Source of the DNA: DTLC01 sp964555645
GTDB lineage: Bacteria > Verrucomicrobiota > Verrucomicrobiia > Limisphaerales > DTLC01
Assembly (NCBI GenBank): GCA_964555645.1
Contig: CAZKTA010000010.1
Coordinates: 34,511-98,510, forward strand
Length of the DNA: 64,000 bases
Direction of reading: 5' to 3'
The notes under the pieces are model-generated. The model searched no databases. It worked only from the letters and a program-made list of their open reading frames with translations, and was not told the origin of the DNA. The position numbers were made by a program, and so were the translations under genes. Below are positions 18,804 through 28,038 of the stretch, piece after piece (positions within the stretch are counted from its first letter, which is position 1; the number at the start of each line of letters is the position of its first letter).

Positions 18804-19604
18804 TTACCATCTGCCGCCTGCGCCACCACCACCAAAGCTGCCGCCGCCACCGACAAATCCGCCACCGCCACCGACAAATCCGCCACCGCTCCGACCACCA
18901 CCAGAAAAACCACCACCAAATCCACCGCCCAACCAATCGTCCCAATGCGATCGGCCACCCGGCCCATAAATCACGCTTCGGCGCACCACAAACAATATAA
19001 AAACGATGAGTAAAATCAGGGCCAACGCTAAAATGGCTTGGACTTGTTCGCGAAGCTCGATCTGGCGTTTTAACCTTGTCAAAGCGCCACCGGTCGATTC
19101 AGCGACAGTCCGGCCTGTTCCTTTGTATTCGCCTTTTGCAGCGGCGATGATTGCCTCGACACCCGCTGTCAAACCTGCATCAAAATCGCCCTTGCGGAAG
19201 TGCGGTTTGATGATGTCTTCGATAATCCGTTTGCATAGTGCATCTGGCAATACACCTTCCAGCCCGTAACCGACTTGAAGGTACAGCGCCCTGTCTTGCA
19301 CAAACACAAACAATACTGCGCCGTTGTCCTTGCCTTTCTGGCCCACACCCCACGACTGCGCCACGCGCACAGTGTAATCCTCGATTGATGAGTCGGACTG
19401 CATCTTTGGGAAAATGGCAACAACAACCTGGCTCGAGGTGTCGCGTTCGAACTGTTCGAGCGTTTTGTTCAGATGTACTGCTGTCTGTTGTGACACAACA
19501 CCGGCGTAATCATTGAAATACTGCTTGGGCGGTGGCGGAATAACCTCAGCCGCAAAAACAACTGCACTAAAAATGAGCAACAGCGCTTTCAGCAACCGGT
19601 TCAC
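18804..19604 (-). CDS. YgcG-type exported TPM-domain protein with Gly-rich tail
   Basis: The 266-residue protein begins at GTG 19604, 4 bp after the lemA stop. It has a signal peptide (LLKALLLIFSAVVFAAE), a TPM domain (YFNDYAGVVSQQTAVHLNKTLEQFE ... VGYGLEGVLPDALCKRIIEDIIKPHF), one membrane helix (ILALALILLIVFILFVVRR) and a C-terminal tail almost entirely of Gly with Phe and Ser. This is the standard YgcG layout. The longer open frame reaching 20012 runs antisense-like through lemA in another frame and is rejected. The role is unknown; family members are membrane-anchored and co-occur with LemA. Confidence 0.85.
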   Translation of the reverse strand: MNRLLKALLLIFSAVVFAAEVIPPPPKQYFNDYAGVVSQQTAVHLNKTLEQFERDTSSQVVVAIFPKMQSDSSIEDYTVRVAQSWGVGQKGKDNGAVLFVFVQDRALYLQVGYGLEGVLPDALCKRIIEDIIKPHFRKGDFDAGLTAGVEAIIAAAKGEYKGTGRTVAESTGGALTRLKRQIELREQVQAILALALILLIVFILFVVRRSVIYGPGGRSHWDDWLGGGFGGGFSGGGRSGGGFVGGGGGFVGGGGSFGGGGAGGRW

Positions 19605-19608
19605 AAGT

Positions 19609-20256
19609 TCAATTCTGTGACTGACTCTGAACAGGTGCGCGTGTGCCGAAATCGAACTGGACCTTTGGTGGTGCATCTGCACCCGTCGTAGCCACGAAGT
19701 ACGGTTTTTCTTTGAACCCGAGCCAGCCTGCGTACAGCAACGCCGGGAACGACTTGATCGCAGTATTGTAAGCGCGCACAGAGTCATTGAACCGCGCGCG
19801 TTCGACTGCAATGCGGTTTTCTGTGCCTTCGAGCTGTGCTTGCAGATCGCGGAAGTTTTCCGTGGCGCGCAGCTCGGGGTAACGCTCAACAACAACCAGC
19901 AAACGCGACAACGCAGTTGAAAGTGCTGCCTGCGCCTTCTCGAACTCGGCAAGCTTCGCTGGGTCAGTCGGGGCACTGTTTGGATCAAGCCGCAGTTGAC
20001 CGACTGACGCACGCGCCTCGGTGATCTCGGCGAGTGTTGACTTCTCGAAGTTTGCTGCGCCGGACACAGTACTGACCAAATTCGGTATCAGATCAAGCCG
20101 ACGCTGATAAACGTTCTGTACTTGCGCCCATTGGCTGTCAACAGCCTGTGCAAGTTTGACTAGTTGGTTGTAACTGGCTGCTGCTCCCAGCACGATTATT
20201 AACACCACTATCCCAATCACAACCAAAATGCCGCATCCAAGCCCGAGCTTTTTCAT
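19609..20256 (-). CDS. lemA: LemA family protein
   Basis: This 215-residue protein has a single N-terminal membrane helix (GCGILVVIGIVVLIIVLGAAASYN) and the LemA signature: AVDSQWAQVQNVYQRRLDLIPNLV, later ENFRDLQAQLEGTENRIAVERARFNDSVRAYN and FPALLYAGWLGFKEKPYF. The alpha-helical domain is predicted to be extracytoplasmic. It is the first gene of an operon with two TPM-domain proteins. Molecular function is not established. Confidence 0.92.
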   Translation of the reverse strand: MKKLGLGCGILVVIGIVVLIIVLGAAASYNQLVKLAQAVDSQWAQVQNVYQRRLDLIPNLVSTVSGAANFEKSTLAEITEARASVGQLRLDPNSAPTDPAKLAEFEKAQAALSTALSRLLVVVERYPELRATENFRDLQAQLEGTENRIAVERARFNDSVRAYNTAIKSFPALLYAGWLGFKEKPYFVATTGADAPPKVQFDFGTRAPVQSQSQN

Positions 20257-20386
20257 ATGCTTGCCTTCAGACTAATCAAGACCACCCAGTTGAGCAATTG
20301 TTTCAAATTGCTACGGGCTGAGCTTGACAGGGAGATTCTACCGGCTTTAAACGCGCCCGTGCAGTTTTTGTTTGAATCTGTTTCAG

Positions 20387-20450
20387 AAAAAATCAGCCGT
20401 TCCCACTCGGCCTCAGTACCAGGGTTGCTTGCCTAAGATGGCAACGGCTG
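20387..20450 (-). terminator. Long-loop terminator after the FKBP gene
   Basis: On the minus strand CAGCCGTT (20450-20443) pairs with AACGGCTG (20401-20394), followed by ATTTTTT (20393-20387). The loop is unusually long (about 41 bases). It lies 32 bp past the FKBP gene stop codon. Confidence 0.5.
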
Positions 20451-20481
20451 ACAAGTTCAACCAACCTACTTTTAACTACTT

Positions 20482-21363
20482 TTAATTTCCGCCAGCTTGT
20501 TGTCGCGCTTGTTGTTTTTGGATTTCTTTTTCGACGTCCTCAGCTTTAATGACCTCGATTTTTGCGCCTTTCTTGAGCTCTTCAAGAGATGGTACCTTGA
20601 TGATATCGCTTGTAACAGGTGGCGCGGTTGAACTGCTCGGTTGCGTCTGCGGCGGTGAATTCGTGATTAGCTCGACCTCGAATATCAGCAGTGAATTTGG
20701 CGGTATCCCGGGCCTACCAAATTCGCCATATGCAAGTTCAGGGGGTATATAGAGTTCCCATTTGGAGCCGACCTTCATCATCTGCAATGCCTCGGACCAA
20801 CCTCTAATTATGCCGCGGTTGACCGGTGTCGTGAACGGCTGCCCGCGTTTGTAGCTGTTATCGAACTCGGTGCCGTCAAGTAGTCTGCCAACGTAGTTAA
20901 CCGTAACAATGTCATCCGAACCAGGCACCGGTCCATCGCCTTCTTTAATTACCTTGTATTGCAGGCCACTTGCGGTTGTGACAATACCGGGCTTACTTTT
21001 GTTTTCAGCGAGAAACGCATCTGCTTTCTGCTTATTTTCTGCAGCTTGTTGTTTGCGTCGCTGCTCCATTTTTTCACGCGCACGCTGCTGCGCTTGCATC
21101 ATGGTTGTGCGCATTTCTTGCTCGCTAAGCAACGTAGACTTATTGGTGTCGAAATAGTCTCGAATCGCACGGCTAACAATCCCCACGTCAGGTTCAACCT
21201 CGAGTCGTTTGCAATACTCGGCTATGCTCATGCCGATTGCATAGCTGAGTTTCTCGTTCTCATTTGCGAAAGGCGGTGCATTTGTTTGCAGAGTGCCTTC
21301 CTGACCGCACGAATGGAAAATGGATGTTGCCACAACCAACGGTAGCAAGAGTGTCGGTTTCAT
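20482..21363 (-). CDS. FKBP-type peptidyl-prolyl isomerase, probable lipoprotein
   Basis: The 293-residue protein has an N-terminal signal ending in a Cys at about residue 20 (IFHSCGQ), a weak lipobox. It then has a helical FKBP_N dimerisation region (KLSYAIGMSIAEYCKRLEVEPD and long charged helices rich in Gln, Lys and Arg). The FKBP catalytic domain follows (TASGLQYKVIKEGDGP, VNYVGRLLDGTEFDNSY, PVNRGIIRGWSEALQMM, WELYIPPELAYGE, LLIFEVELI). Known role: cis-trans isomerisation of prolyl bonds, here likely in the periplasm during outer-membrane or secreted protein folding. A tail rich in charged residues follows the catalytic domain. Confidence 0.9.
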   Translation of the reverse strand: MKPTLLLPLVVATSIFHSCGQEGTLQTNAPPFANENEKLSYAIGMSIAEYCKRLEVEPDVGIVSRAIRDYFDTNKSTLLSEQEMRTTMMQAQQRAREKMEQRRKQQAAENKQKADAFLAENKSKPGIVTTASGLQYKVIKEGDGPVPGSDDIVTVNYVGRLLDGTEFDNSYKRGQPFTTPVNRGIIRGWSEALQMMKVGSKWELYIPPELAYGEFGRPGIPPNSLLIFEVELITNSPPQTQPSSSTAPPVTSDIIKVPSLEELKKGAKIEVIKAEDVEKEIQKQQARQQAGGN

Positions 21364-21541
21364 AATTGGCCAGATTTTCCAGCAATCAGTTCAAAGTTTC
21401 AACTCAATTTCATGCCCGCCGCTTGGTCCAAGCAACCTTCGGCAGTTTACATCGAGGTTTTGTTGTATTAAGCGCGTGTTTTGCATTAAATGGGCTATGT
21501 GCAAGTTGTCAAAAATGTGATAGTGTTTTGACGCTTTGAAG

Positions 21542-24028
21542 ATGCGAATCCGATACTTGGCTTTTCTGGCAGTTGGCGTGGCTGCGTTGTTGCTTGCGGC
21601 TGGCGGGTCTGCCTTTGGAAAGACCGGTGATCCGACCGGACAACCAACCAAACCCGAGCAGAAACCCGATACAGCGCTTACGGCAGCCGTGCAGCTCAAG
21701 CCCGGTACAAACGACGCATACGTTATATTCTGGGTGGGCAAACTGCTCGAAAAACAGCATTACAACCAGGAGCCGTTCGATGAAGCTACATCAAGCAGGT
21801 TCCTTGACAGGTACATTCGCGATTTAGACCCGCAACGGCTGCACTTTTTGCAAACCGACCTGGCTGAACTTGAAGGCTACAGGTTCAGGCTACACCGGCT
21901 GAGTCTGCGGTTGGGGGATACATCACCGGCATACGTGATTTTCGCGTTGTTCATGCGCCGGCTCGAGCAGCGTGTGCAGTATGCACTGGAGCTTCTAGAA
22001 ACGGAAAAGTTTACGTTTGATACTGACGAGCGGGTTTTGTTGATCCGGCGTGAACAGCCGCACCCGCGAACCCTCGACGAGGCCAGGGCACTGTGGCGCG
22101 ACCGGTTGCGTGCTGAATACCTGCAGGAAAAACTCGACGGCAAAAAACATGACGAGATCGTTGATATCCTCAAACGCAGGTACAACCGCACTCTAAAATC
22201 GTTCAAAGAATGGGATAGCGAAAATGTGCTCGAAGTGTACCTGTCGGCCCTTGCACATGCGTACGACCCGCACTCGGATTATATGAGCAAATCGTCTGCG
22301 GACAATTTTGCAATCAACATGAACCTGTCGTTGTTCGGCATAGGCGCCACTCTCATGTCCGAAGACGGATATTGCAAGATAACCGAGCTTGTGCCAGGCG
22401 GTCCGGCTGAAACGAGCGGTAAACTCAAAGTTGGCGACAGGATCGTAGCCGTTGCACAAGGAGACGAACCGCCTGTTGATATAGTTGACATGCCTTTGCG
22501 CAAGGCCGTGCAATTGATCCGCGGCCCGAAAGGCACAACCGTGCGCCTAACCATAATTCCCGCTGGCGCAACCGACACCTCGATACGCAAGACAGTCACG
22601 CTAGTGCGCGATGAGATCAAACTCGAAGAGCGCGCAGCCAAAGGCAAAATCATCGACCTACCCAAAACAAACGGCGGCCGGATTCGGCTGGGCGTGATTG
22701 ACCTGCCGTCGTTTTATGGTCGGGTTGACTTCGGTGCGGGAAACGCGCATCCGGAAGGCCGAAGTGCGTCCGGTGACGTTGCAACACTGCTGCGTAAATT
22801 TAAGTCCGAGGGCGTTGATGGAGTAATCTTGGACCTGCGCCGCAACGGCGGTGGCGCACTCGAGGAAGCAATTAAGCTAACCGGGCTTTTCATCAAGCAA
22901 GGACCAGTTGTTCAAGTGCGCGACTTCGACGGCACGGTAATGATTGAGGCAGATAACGATCCTGAGGTCGTTTACGATGGGCCACTGATCGTATTAACCA
23001 GCCGGTTTAGTGCCTCAGGCGCCGAGATTGTTGCCGGTGCATTACAAGACTACGGCCGCGCATTGATTGTCGGTGATTCATCTACATACGGGAAGGGCAC
23101 TGTCCAAAAACCGTTTCCACTCGGTTACCTGTTACGCCAAACAACGCAAACAATAACAAATGACCCGGGCACATTGCTCGTCACAATCCGCAAGTTTTAC
23201 CGCCCAAGCGGCAAATCCACACAACTGAAAGGTGTCGTACCGGACATTATTCTGCCGTCCGTCAACAACGTAGCTGAGATTGGTGAATCGTCACTGGACA
23301 ACCCGTTGGAGTGGGACATGATTCAAAGTGTACAGTTCGAGCGATTGAATCTTGTTGAGCCTTATGTGCCGGAGTTGCGGGCACGCTCGAGTGCTCGTGT
23401 AGCAAACGACCCTGAGTTTGCTTTTATCCAAGAAGACATCGAGCGCACCAAGAAACTGCTTGAAGACAAATCGGTGTCCTTGAACGAAAAGCAGCGTCTC
23501 AAAGAAAAACAAGAAGCCGAGTTGCGCGAAAAAAAACGTCAACAAGCGCGACTGGCCAGACCACAACTCGAGCAAACTGTTTACGAGATAACACCAAAAC
23601 TGGCTCAGCAGCCCGGATTACCAACCCCGGTTCCAAAGACAAATGGCTTGGCTACGGCAAAAAACCGGACCAAAACCCAAACAACAGTCTCGGAAACAAA
23701 CGCGCCAGGACGAGGAACCCTACAGGTCAGCTCTACTTGGCCCGAAAGCAGGTTAATTGCAGCAGTTCAAACCAACACCACACTTACGGCGACTAACCAT
23801 GTCCACAAGTCAGAAAAAAGTGGTCTGCAAGGCTTATCGGACAGCGAACCGGCTGAAGAAGAAAAACCTTCTGCGCCCGATGTGCATCTTGAAGAAGCAC
23901 AGCGGATACTGGTTGACTACCTCGGTTTATTGGCCAGGCACGCAGTCGTTAGCGTTAAAGCCGACCAGGAAATGCCTTTGCAGACTCAGGTGTCGGCTGA
24001 ACTTAGCCCGGTAACAGCCAAACCATAA
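21542..24028 (+). CDS. prc: Carboxy-terminal-processing (tail-specific) protease, S41A family
   Basis: The 828-residue exported protease has a signal peptide (about 1-26) and a large N-terminal helical domain. A PDZ domain follows (GIGATLMSEDGYCKITELVPGGPA...LKVGDRIVAV, about 255-300), then the S41 catalytic core. The Ser-Lys dyad is S492 in SRFSASGAE and K518 in STYGKGTVQ. A charged coiled-coil (about 620-680) and a long low-complexity Thr/Pro/Asn tail follow. Known role: periplasmic processing or degradation of proteins from the C-terminus. It is longer than E. coli Prc because of the tail. Start ATG 21542 is preferred over TTG 21536. Confidence 0.92.
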   Translation: MRIRYLAFLAVGVAALLLAAGGSAFGKTGDPTGQPTKPEQKPDTALTAAVQLKPGTNDAYVIFWVGKLLEKQHYNQEPFDEATSSRFLDRYIRDLDPQRLHFLQTDLAELEGYRFRLHRLSLRLGDTSPAYVIFALFMRRLEQRVQYALELLETEKFTFDTDERVLLIRREQPHPRTLDEARALWRDRLRAEYLQEKLDGKKHDEIVDILKRRYNRTLKSFKEWDSENVLEVYLSALAHAYDPHSDYMSKSSADNFAINMNLSLFGIGATLMSEDGYCKITELVPGGPAETSGKLKVGDRIVAVAQGDEPPVDIVDMPLRKAVQLIRGPKGTTVRLTIIPAGATDTSIRKTVTLVRDEIKLEERAAKGKIIDLPKTNGGRIRLGVIDLPSFYGRVDFGAGNAHPEGRSASGDVATLLRKFKSEGVDGVILDLRRNGGGALEEAIKLTGLFIKQGPVVQVRDFDGTVMIEADNDPEVVYDGPLIVLTSRFSASGAEIVAGALQDYGRALIVGDSSTYGKGTVQKPFPLGYLLRQTTQTITNDPGTLLVTIRKFYRPSGKSTQLKGVVPDIILPSVNNVAEIGESSLDNPLEWDMIQSVQFERLNLVEPYVPELRARSSARVANDPEFAFIQEDIERTKKLLEDKSVSLNEKQRLKEKQEAELREKKRQQARLARPQLEQTVYEITPKLAQQPGLPTPVPKTNGLATAKNRTKTQTTVSETNAPGRGTLQVSSTWPESRLIAAVQTNTTLTATNHVHKSEKSGLQGLSDSEPAEEEKPSAPDVHLEEAQRILVDYLGLLARHAVVSVKADQEMPLQTQVSAELSPVTAKP

Positions 24029-24130
24029 GCCCGGTTTTTAGTCTCGATTTGCCGAGCTATAGATCGATAATAGCTCGGAAACACGCTCAGGCAGGGTAAA
24101 AGACCCTCAAAGAACTCAACTCGAACGGTT

Positions 24131-25642
24131 ATGCAATACAAATTGCAATTTCGAGATCGGCTCTTGCTAAAGCCAATCACAGTATCCGCACTGATTCTAA
24201 CTGCTGTGGCTCCAACACACACGCGGGGGCAAACGAATGATGTCATACTGCCATCGGTGGTAAGTATTCGTGCAACCGACCCGCTTGCACGTGAAACTGG
24301 TATGTTGACGGTTATAGACCCCGGCGTGTTCACTGTGCACCGAACCGGACCAACCAATATCGAGCTGACCGTGCACTACACTGTAATCGGGACGGCTTCA
24401 AATGGTGTTGATTACATTAGATTGCCGGGCGCGGTCGTAATACCACAGGGCGCTTCTGAAGCCGACATAACAGTGTACCCACTTTCGGATGGCCTGACCG
24501 AAGGCGTTGAAACAGTTGTCGTGCGATTGCGCCCGGTAATGTGCATTGACATTTACCCGCCACCACATTGGTGTTACCGAATTGGCGAACCCGGCGAAGC
24601 CACAGTTTACATCCTGGATTTTGAACAAGGTAACCAACCGCCATTGATTCGAATCACCAAGCCGGCAAACGGCGAAATTTTTCTGTCACCCGCAAACATT
24701 AACATCCGAGCAGACGCAACCGATCTGGACGGGTGCATTACAAAGGTGACATTTTTGGCAAATGGGCGCCCAATAGGCTCGGTTGGCAATGCTTGCAACA
24801 CGCCAGACCAGGCACTACCGGTCAGGTTTGAGATGCTTTGGACAAATGTGCCGCCCGGCAGCTACAGGCTCACCGCGCTCGCTACCGACAACCTCGGCGC
24901 ATGCAGCACGTCTGCGCCTGTGTGCATCCTAGTGTATTCGGAGGACCAACCGCCAACGAACCTCCCCACGATTGTCTCAATTTTTGCAGTTGATCCTGTT
25001 GCAGCCGAGGGCACAAACTGCTTCGGCTGGCCGCGGTTCATGCCGTGCTTGAGCTTCGACAGGGTCGATTTGCGTTGGGTCACAAATGCAGTTCCACCTA
25101 ATACAGCCACATTCGTTGTGCGCAGGACAGGCCCGACAAACGATGCGCTGACAGTCTTTTACCGAGTTAGTGGGACAGCTTCAAACGGTGTTGATTACAT
25201 CGCGCTGCCGGGGTCAATCACAGTACCAGCCGGCCGGCGTTGTGCAAAAATTATCGTTGTGCCGATTGACGATGGATTGGCTGAGCCGATTGAAACGGTT
25301 GTAGTGCGGTTAACGCCCTCGCTGCTGGATGTATACCCGCCCCTTTACTATGTTGGCAGGCCGGAAAAAGCCGCTGCAATCATCGTTGACAATGACAAAC
25401 CGCGACCGGCTGTATGCCCGTTGCCCGACGGATGTTTCCACGTCTGCTGGCCTGCGACGAACGCGCAGTGGTTTCGAATTGAGCGCTCCACCGATCTCGT
25501 CAACTGGGTACCAATTGCAACCAATATTGTTGCGGAGGGCGCATTGCATTTTGTTGACCCGGATGCTGAGTCAAGCACAGCCAGATTCTATAGAGCTGTA
25601 CTGGAAACAAACCCACCCGAACCTGCTGCGTTGATCGAATGA
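24131..25642 (+). CDS. Exported Calx-beta / Ig-like domain protein with shared C-terminal module
   Basis: The 503-residue protein has a signal peptide ending near THTRGQ. A first Calx-beta domain follows (VSIRATDPLARETG ... FTVHRTGPTNIELTVHYTV ... ASNGVDYI ... TEGVETVVVRL), then an Ig-like domain (IRITKPANGEIFLSPANINI ... VTFLANGRPIGS). A second Calx-beta copy repeats GTASNGVDYI and IETVVVRL. The C-terminus (about residues 437-495), WPATNAQWFRIERSTDLVNW ... RFYRAVLE, matches the terminal module of other exported proteins here. Calx-beta domains usually bind calcium and occur in adhesion proteins. The function here is unknown; surface or matrix attachment is inference. It follows prc on the same strand by 102 bp. 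Confidence 0.82.
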   Translation: MQYKLQFRDRLLLKPITVSALILTAVAPTHTRGQTNDVILPSVVSIRATDPLARETGMLTVIDPGVFTVHRTGPTNIELTVHYTVIGTASNGVDYIRLPGAVVIPQGASEADITVYPLSDGLTEGVETVVVRLRPVMCIDIYPPPHWCYRIGEPGEATVYILDFEQGNQPPLIRITKPANGEIFLSPANINIRADATDLDGCITKVTFLANGRPIGSVGNACNTPDQALPVRFEMLWTNVPPGSYRLTALATDNLGACSTSAPVCILVYSEDQPPTNLPTIVSIFAVDPVAAEGTNCFGWPRFMPCLSFDRVDLRWVTNAVPPNTATFVVRRTGPTNDALTVFYRVSGTASNGVDYIALPGSITVPAGRRCAKIIVVPIDDGLAEPIETVVVRLTPSLLDVYPPLYYVGRPEKAAAIIVDNDKPRPAVCPLPDGCFHVCWPATNAQWFRIERSTDLVNWVPIATNIVAEGALHFVDPDAESSTARFYRAVLETNPPEPAALIE

Positions 25643-25720
25643 ACACACCCTCACAAGCCGGTTTGCAGTTCAAGCAGGCCAACGTCAGCTACCTGGTCTG
25701 AACCCGCGGTGGCCCACAGA

Positions 25721-27361
25721 TCATTGCTCATCGAGTTCGATCGGTCGCACCAATACACCGACCGGCACACCATCCTCATTCCGAACAACACGTTCGATCG
25801 CGCGCAGGAAATGCTTTTCATGTTCACCTAGACCAAGCCCATCAAGCAATTCAACCTCCGCTTCTACGATCGGGAATGACAGCGACCTGAGACAATCACG
25901 CACAAGCTTGCTGAGGTGCGCGCCCACAGGAACACCAAACTCAACCTCGATCACCTCGTCTGCAAACGTCACAACGCCGTGCTCATCCCAAATAACCACC
26001 CCATAACCAAGTTCGGCAAATGCGCGTTGGAAACAGTCAACTGCGTGGCGCAACTGTTTGTTGGCTTGCTCGGCCTGCACTGTGCGCGCATGTAGTTCGC
26101 GATTTAAACGTTCGGTTGCCGCGCATGCCAACTTGTTAGCGCGCTGAGGGTCGATGCCATGTCCAGACAATAACTCATAAAGAAGCTCTTCGAGAGCGCC
26201 ATGATCAGTTTTTGTTCGGGAGGCGGGCTGTCGTACGGGTCGTGTTGTTTGAGCAAGATTAGCTAATTGTTTTACTTGCTCAGGTGTGAGCCCTTTCTGG
26301 ACCAGCAACTCACCGATGCTTTCTACAAATTTTGCTACGGAAACATCTTTAGGAGCGAATTTCCTAAGCAGGCGCGCCACTTGACGCAAATCTTGTTCAC
26401 CCTTGAGAAGTTCTGCAGAAATTTTTTCGGCTCTTACCTGGTCGGCATATCGTGTGATTGTAGCAAGCAGTTCGTTGATAAACCCAACAGCTGCTTCTGA
26501 TGACATGAGCTTTTTAGACCGGGCGCGAACTTCCTTTTCCAGAGTCAACAACGCATGATGCAGCTCGGCAGCGTCGCCGGTGGCGTCACCATGCGTTTCA
26601 GACATGCTTTGGCAAACAAGCTTAATGTTTTCAAGTAACCCTTCGATTGTCTTTTCTGGTGTTAAACCTGCCTCGGCACGAGAGACCGCAAGCTCGATCC
26701 CATCGGTTATGAGCTCGGCCATTTTAGCCGGGCTGTTTTTGATGCGATTAATCAACCATCTGCGTTGCTCGGCTTTTTCAATAACTTGCTCGACCATGTA
26801 CTCGACAATCTTGCGATCGGCAAGTTCAGGGGGCACAACTGTATTTTCCAGAACTTCAGCATCGCGTTTGACGACTTTCTCATCCTCATGCACCAGCACG
26901 TAACTGACACGCTGGATGTCCACGTTTTTAATGCCTTTCTGGTGCAGTAACGCTGCCAAACCACCACCGGCGTTAATTACCTTTGCGCCCTGTAATAGCA
27001 CATGGAAAAACTCTTCGAACTCGGCCAAGGTCAACCCCTTGTTGAACACAATGTTATCAACGTACAACTGCCGAAACGAATTGATGAACCGGCCCACAAG
27101 CGGGTTGCGTTCTTCAACCGGCAGACCCGCAACCAAAATTTTGCCCTCTACCATCGAGATTGGGACTGAGCCGGTCAAATCCAGTAACGGCACAAGTGCA
27201 TTAAACGCCGCCTCGACGGCGGCCTTGCCCTTTGGGTGTGCGACCGAATAAATCCGGCCGAGTGACTCGGCAAGGCACAACCGCTTGATAAACTCGGCCG
27301 TCGCTTCGAGCTTCGAGGCAAACGGATTCGTCGCCGGTGTACCAGGCTGCACATCAGCCAT
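25721..27361 (-). CDS. Unrecognised 546-residue protein, PAS-like C-terminus
   Basis: I do not recognise a named family. The N-terminal 130 residues (EFIKRLCLAESLGRIYSVAHPKGKAAVEAAFNALVPLL, then GKILVAGLPVEE and LTLAEFEEFFHVLL) resemble the helical sensory region found at the start of some HD-GYP and similar signalling proteins. Residues about 180-400 are highly helical and charged. A coiled-coil (AATERLNRELHARTVQAEQANKQL) leads into a PAS-like fold (FAELGYGVVIWDEHGVVTFADEVIEVEFGV) with no kinase or cyclase domain after it. It has no signal peptide, so it is probably cytoplasmic. A signalling adaptor is a guess. It follows the 151-residue gene on the same strand. Confidence 0.6.
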   Translation of the reverse strand: MADVQPGTPATNPFASKLEATAEFIKRLCLAESLGRIYSVAHPKGKAAVEAAFNALVPLLDLTGSVPISMVEGKILVAGLPVEERNPLVGRFINSFRQLYVDNIVFNKGLTLAEFEEFFHVLLQGAKVINAGGGLAALLHQKGIKNVDIQRVSYVLVHEDEKVVKRDAEVLENTVVPPELADRKIVEYMVEQVIEKAEQRRWLINRIKNSPAKMAELITDGIELAVSRAEAGLTPEKTIEGLLENIKLVCQSMSETHGDATGDAAELHHALLTLEKEVRARSKKLMSSEAAVGFINELLATITRYADQVRAEKISAELLKGEQDLRQVARLLRKFAPKDVSVAKFVESIGELLVQKGLTPEQVKQLANLAQTTRPVRQPASRTKTDHGALEELLYELLSGHGIDPQRANKLACAATERLNRELHARTVQAEQANKQLRHAVDCFQRAFAELGYGVVIWDEHGVVTFADEVIEVEFGVPVGAHLSKLVRDCLRSLSFPIVEAEVELLDGLGLGEHEKHFLRAIERVVRNEDGVPVGVLVRPIELDEQ

Positions 27362-27496
27362 AAGCGTCCAGCATACGCATTACGCGTACGCAATTGTCTA
27401 ATTGTTGGCCAGCCGGCTGGACTTTCCGCGCTGCGTTTGCCGATCCAACCTGCTCAATTGCACGGCATTGTCAGCCGACCAATGTCAGGTGCCAGG

Positions 27497-27952
27497 CTAA
27501 CGTTCAATATACCCCAGCCTGGCCAGCTCACTTTCTAGTGATAGCTGGAATTGTTCCATGTCGGCAGCCGATGGTCTGTAACCTTGCTTTTCCGGCACAA
27601 CGCCTAGCCGGCCCAGTTGGTCTAAATACCAAGTCGCCCGCTGACCGTCGCTGAATGTGACCTTACCACTGACAAGCGCGCCGGGTTGCGCAAGCTGATC
27701 TACTGTGACCGTGACACCGCCGGTTTGAGCCGGCTGTGCAGGCGCGGGCATGTCTTGTTCAGGCTGTTTTTCACGTGGCACCGGCTCGGGTTCCTTCGGC
27801 ACGAGATTGAGGTCGGCAAGCAAAAGGCGCACTTCCATGTAGGTAAGGCGCAGGCCAAACTCAGTAGCCAGCTGCTGTTGAATTTCCGACAATTTCAGCC
27901 CACTGGTAACCCAGTCGGCCACTTGTTTCTTTTGCCATTCATTCAGATTCAT
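27497..27952 (-). CDS. Unrecognised 151-residue cytoplasmic protein
   Basis: The protein begins MNLNEWQKKQVADWVTSGLKLSEIQQQLATEFGLRLTYMEVRLLLADL, an all-helical N-terminal domain resembling a helix-turn-helix or winged-helix fold. A Pro/Gln/Glu linker (about 55-80) leads to a small beta-rich C-terminal domain (VTVDQLAQPGALVSGKVTFSDGQRATWYLDQLGRLG). The ATG at 27952 is preferred to an upstream in-frame start at 28042, because the latter overlaps the DUF72 gene stop region. Composition and the clean two-domain pattern argue that it is real; its function is unknown. Confidence 0.6.
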   Translation of the reverse strand: MNLNEWQKKQVADWVTSGLKLSEIQQQLATEFGLRLTYMEVRLLLADLNLVPKEPEPVPREKQPEQDMPAPAQPAQTGGVTVTVDQLAQPGALVSGKVTFSDGQRATWYLDQLGRLGVVPEKQGYRPSAADMEQFQLSLESELARLGYIER

Positions 27953-28038
27953 ACGTTTGGCGATGTACACGACCACTATCCGATCCCAAATTGCCTGCGA
28001 TAAACTAACCGTGAAATCACTTCGTGCCAAGCGCAGGT

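Noticed and set aside
18804..18930. Repeated short units in the Gly-rich tail read as a DNA repeat array or CRISPR
   Set aside because: The repetition is a coding consequence of the glycine-rich C-terminus. No CRISPR array with unique spacers was seen anywhere in the window.
19605..20012. Upstream extension of the YgcG-type frame
   Set aside because: It overlaps lemA in another frame; the GTG at 19604 just after the lemA stop begins a normal signal peptide.
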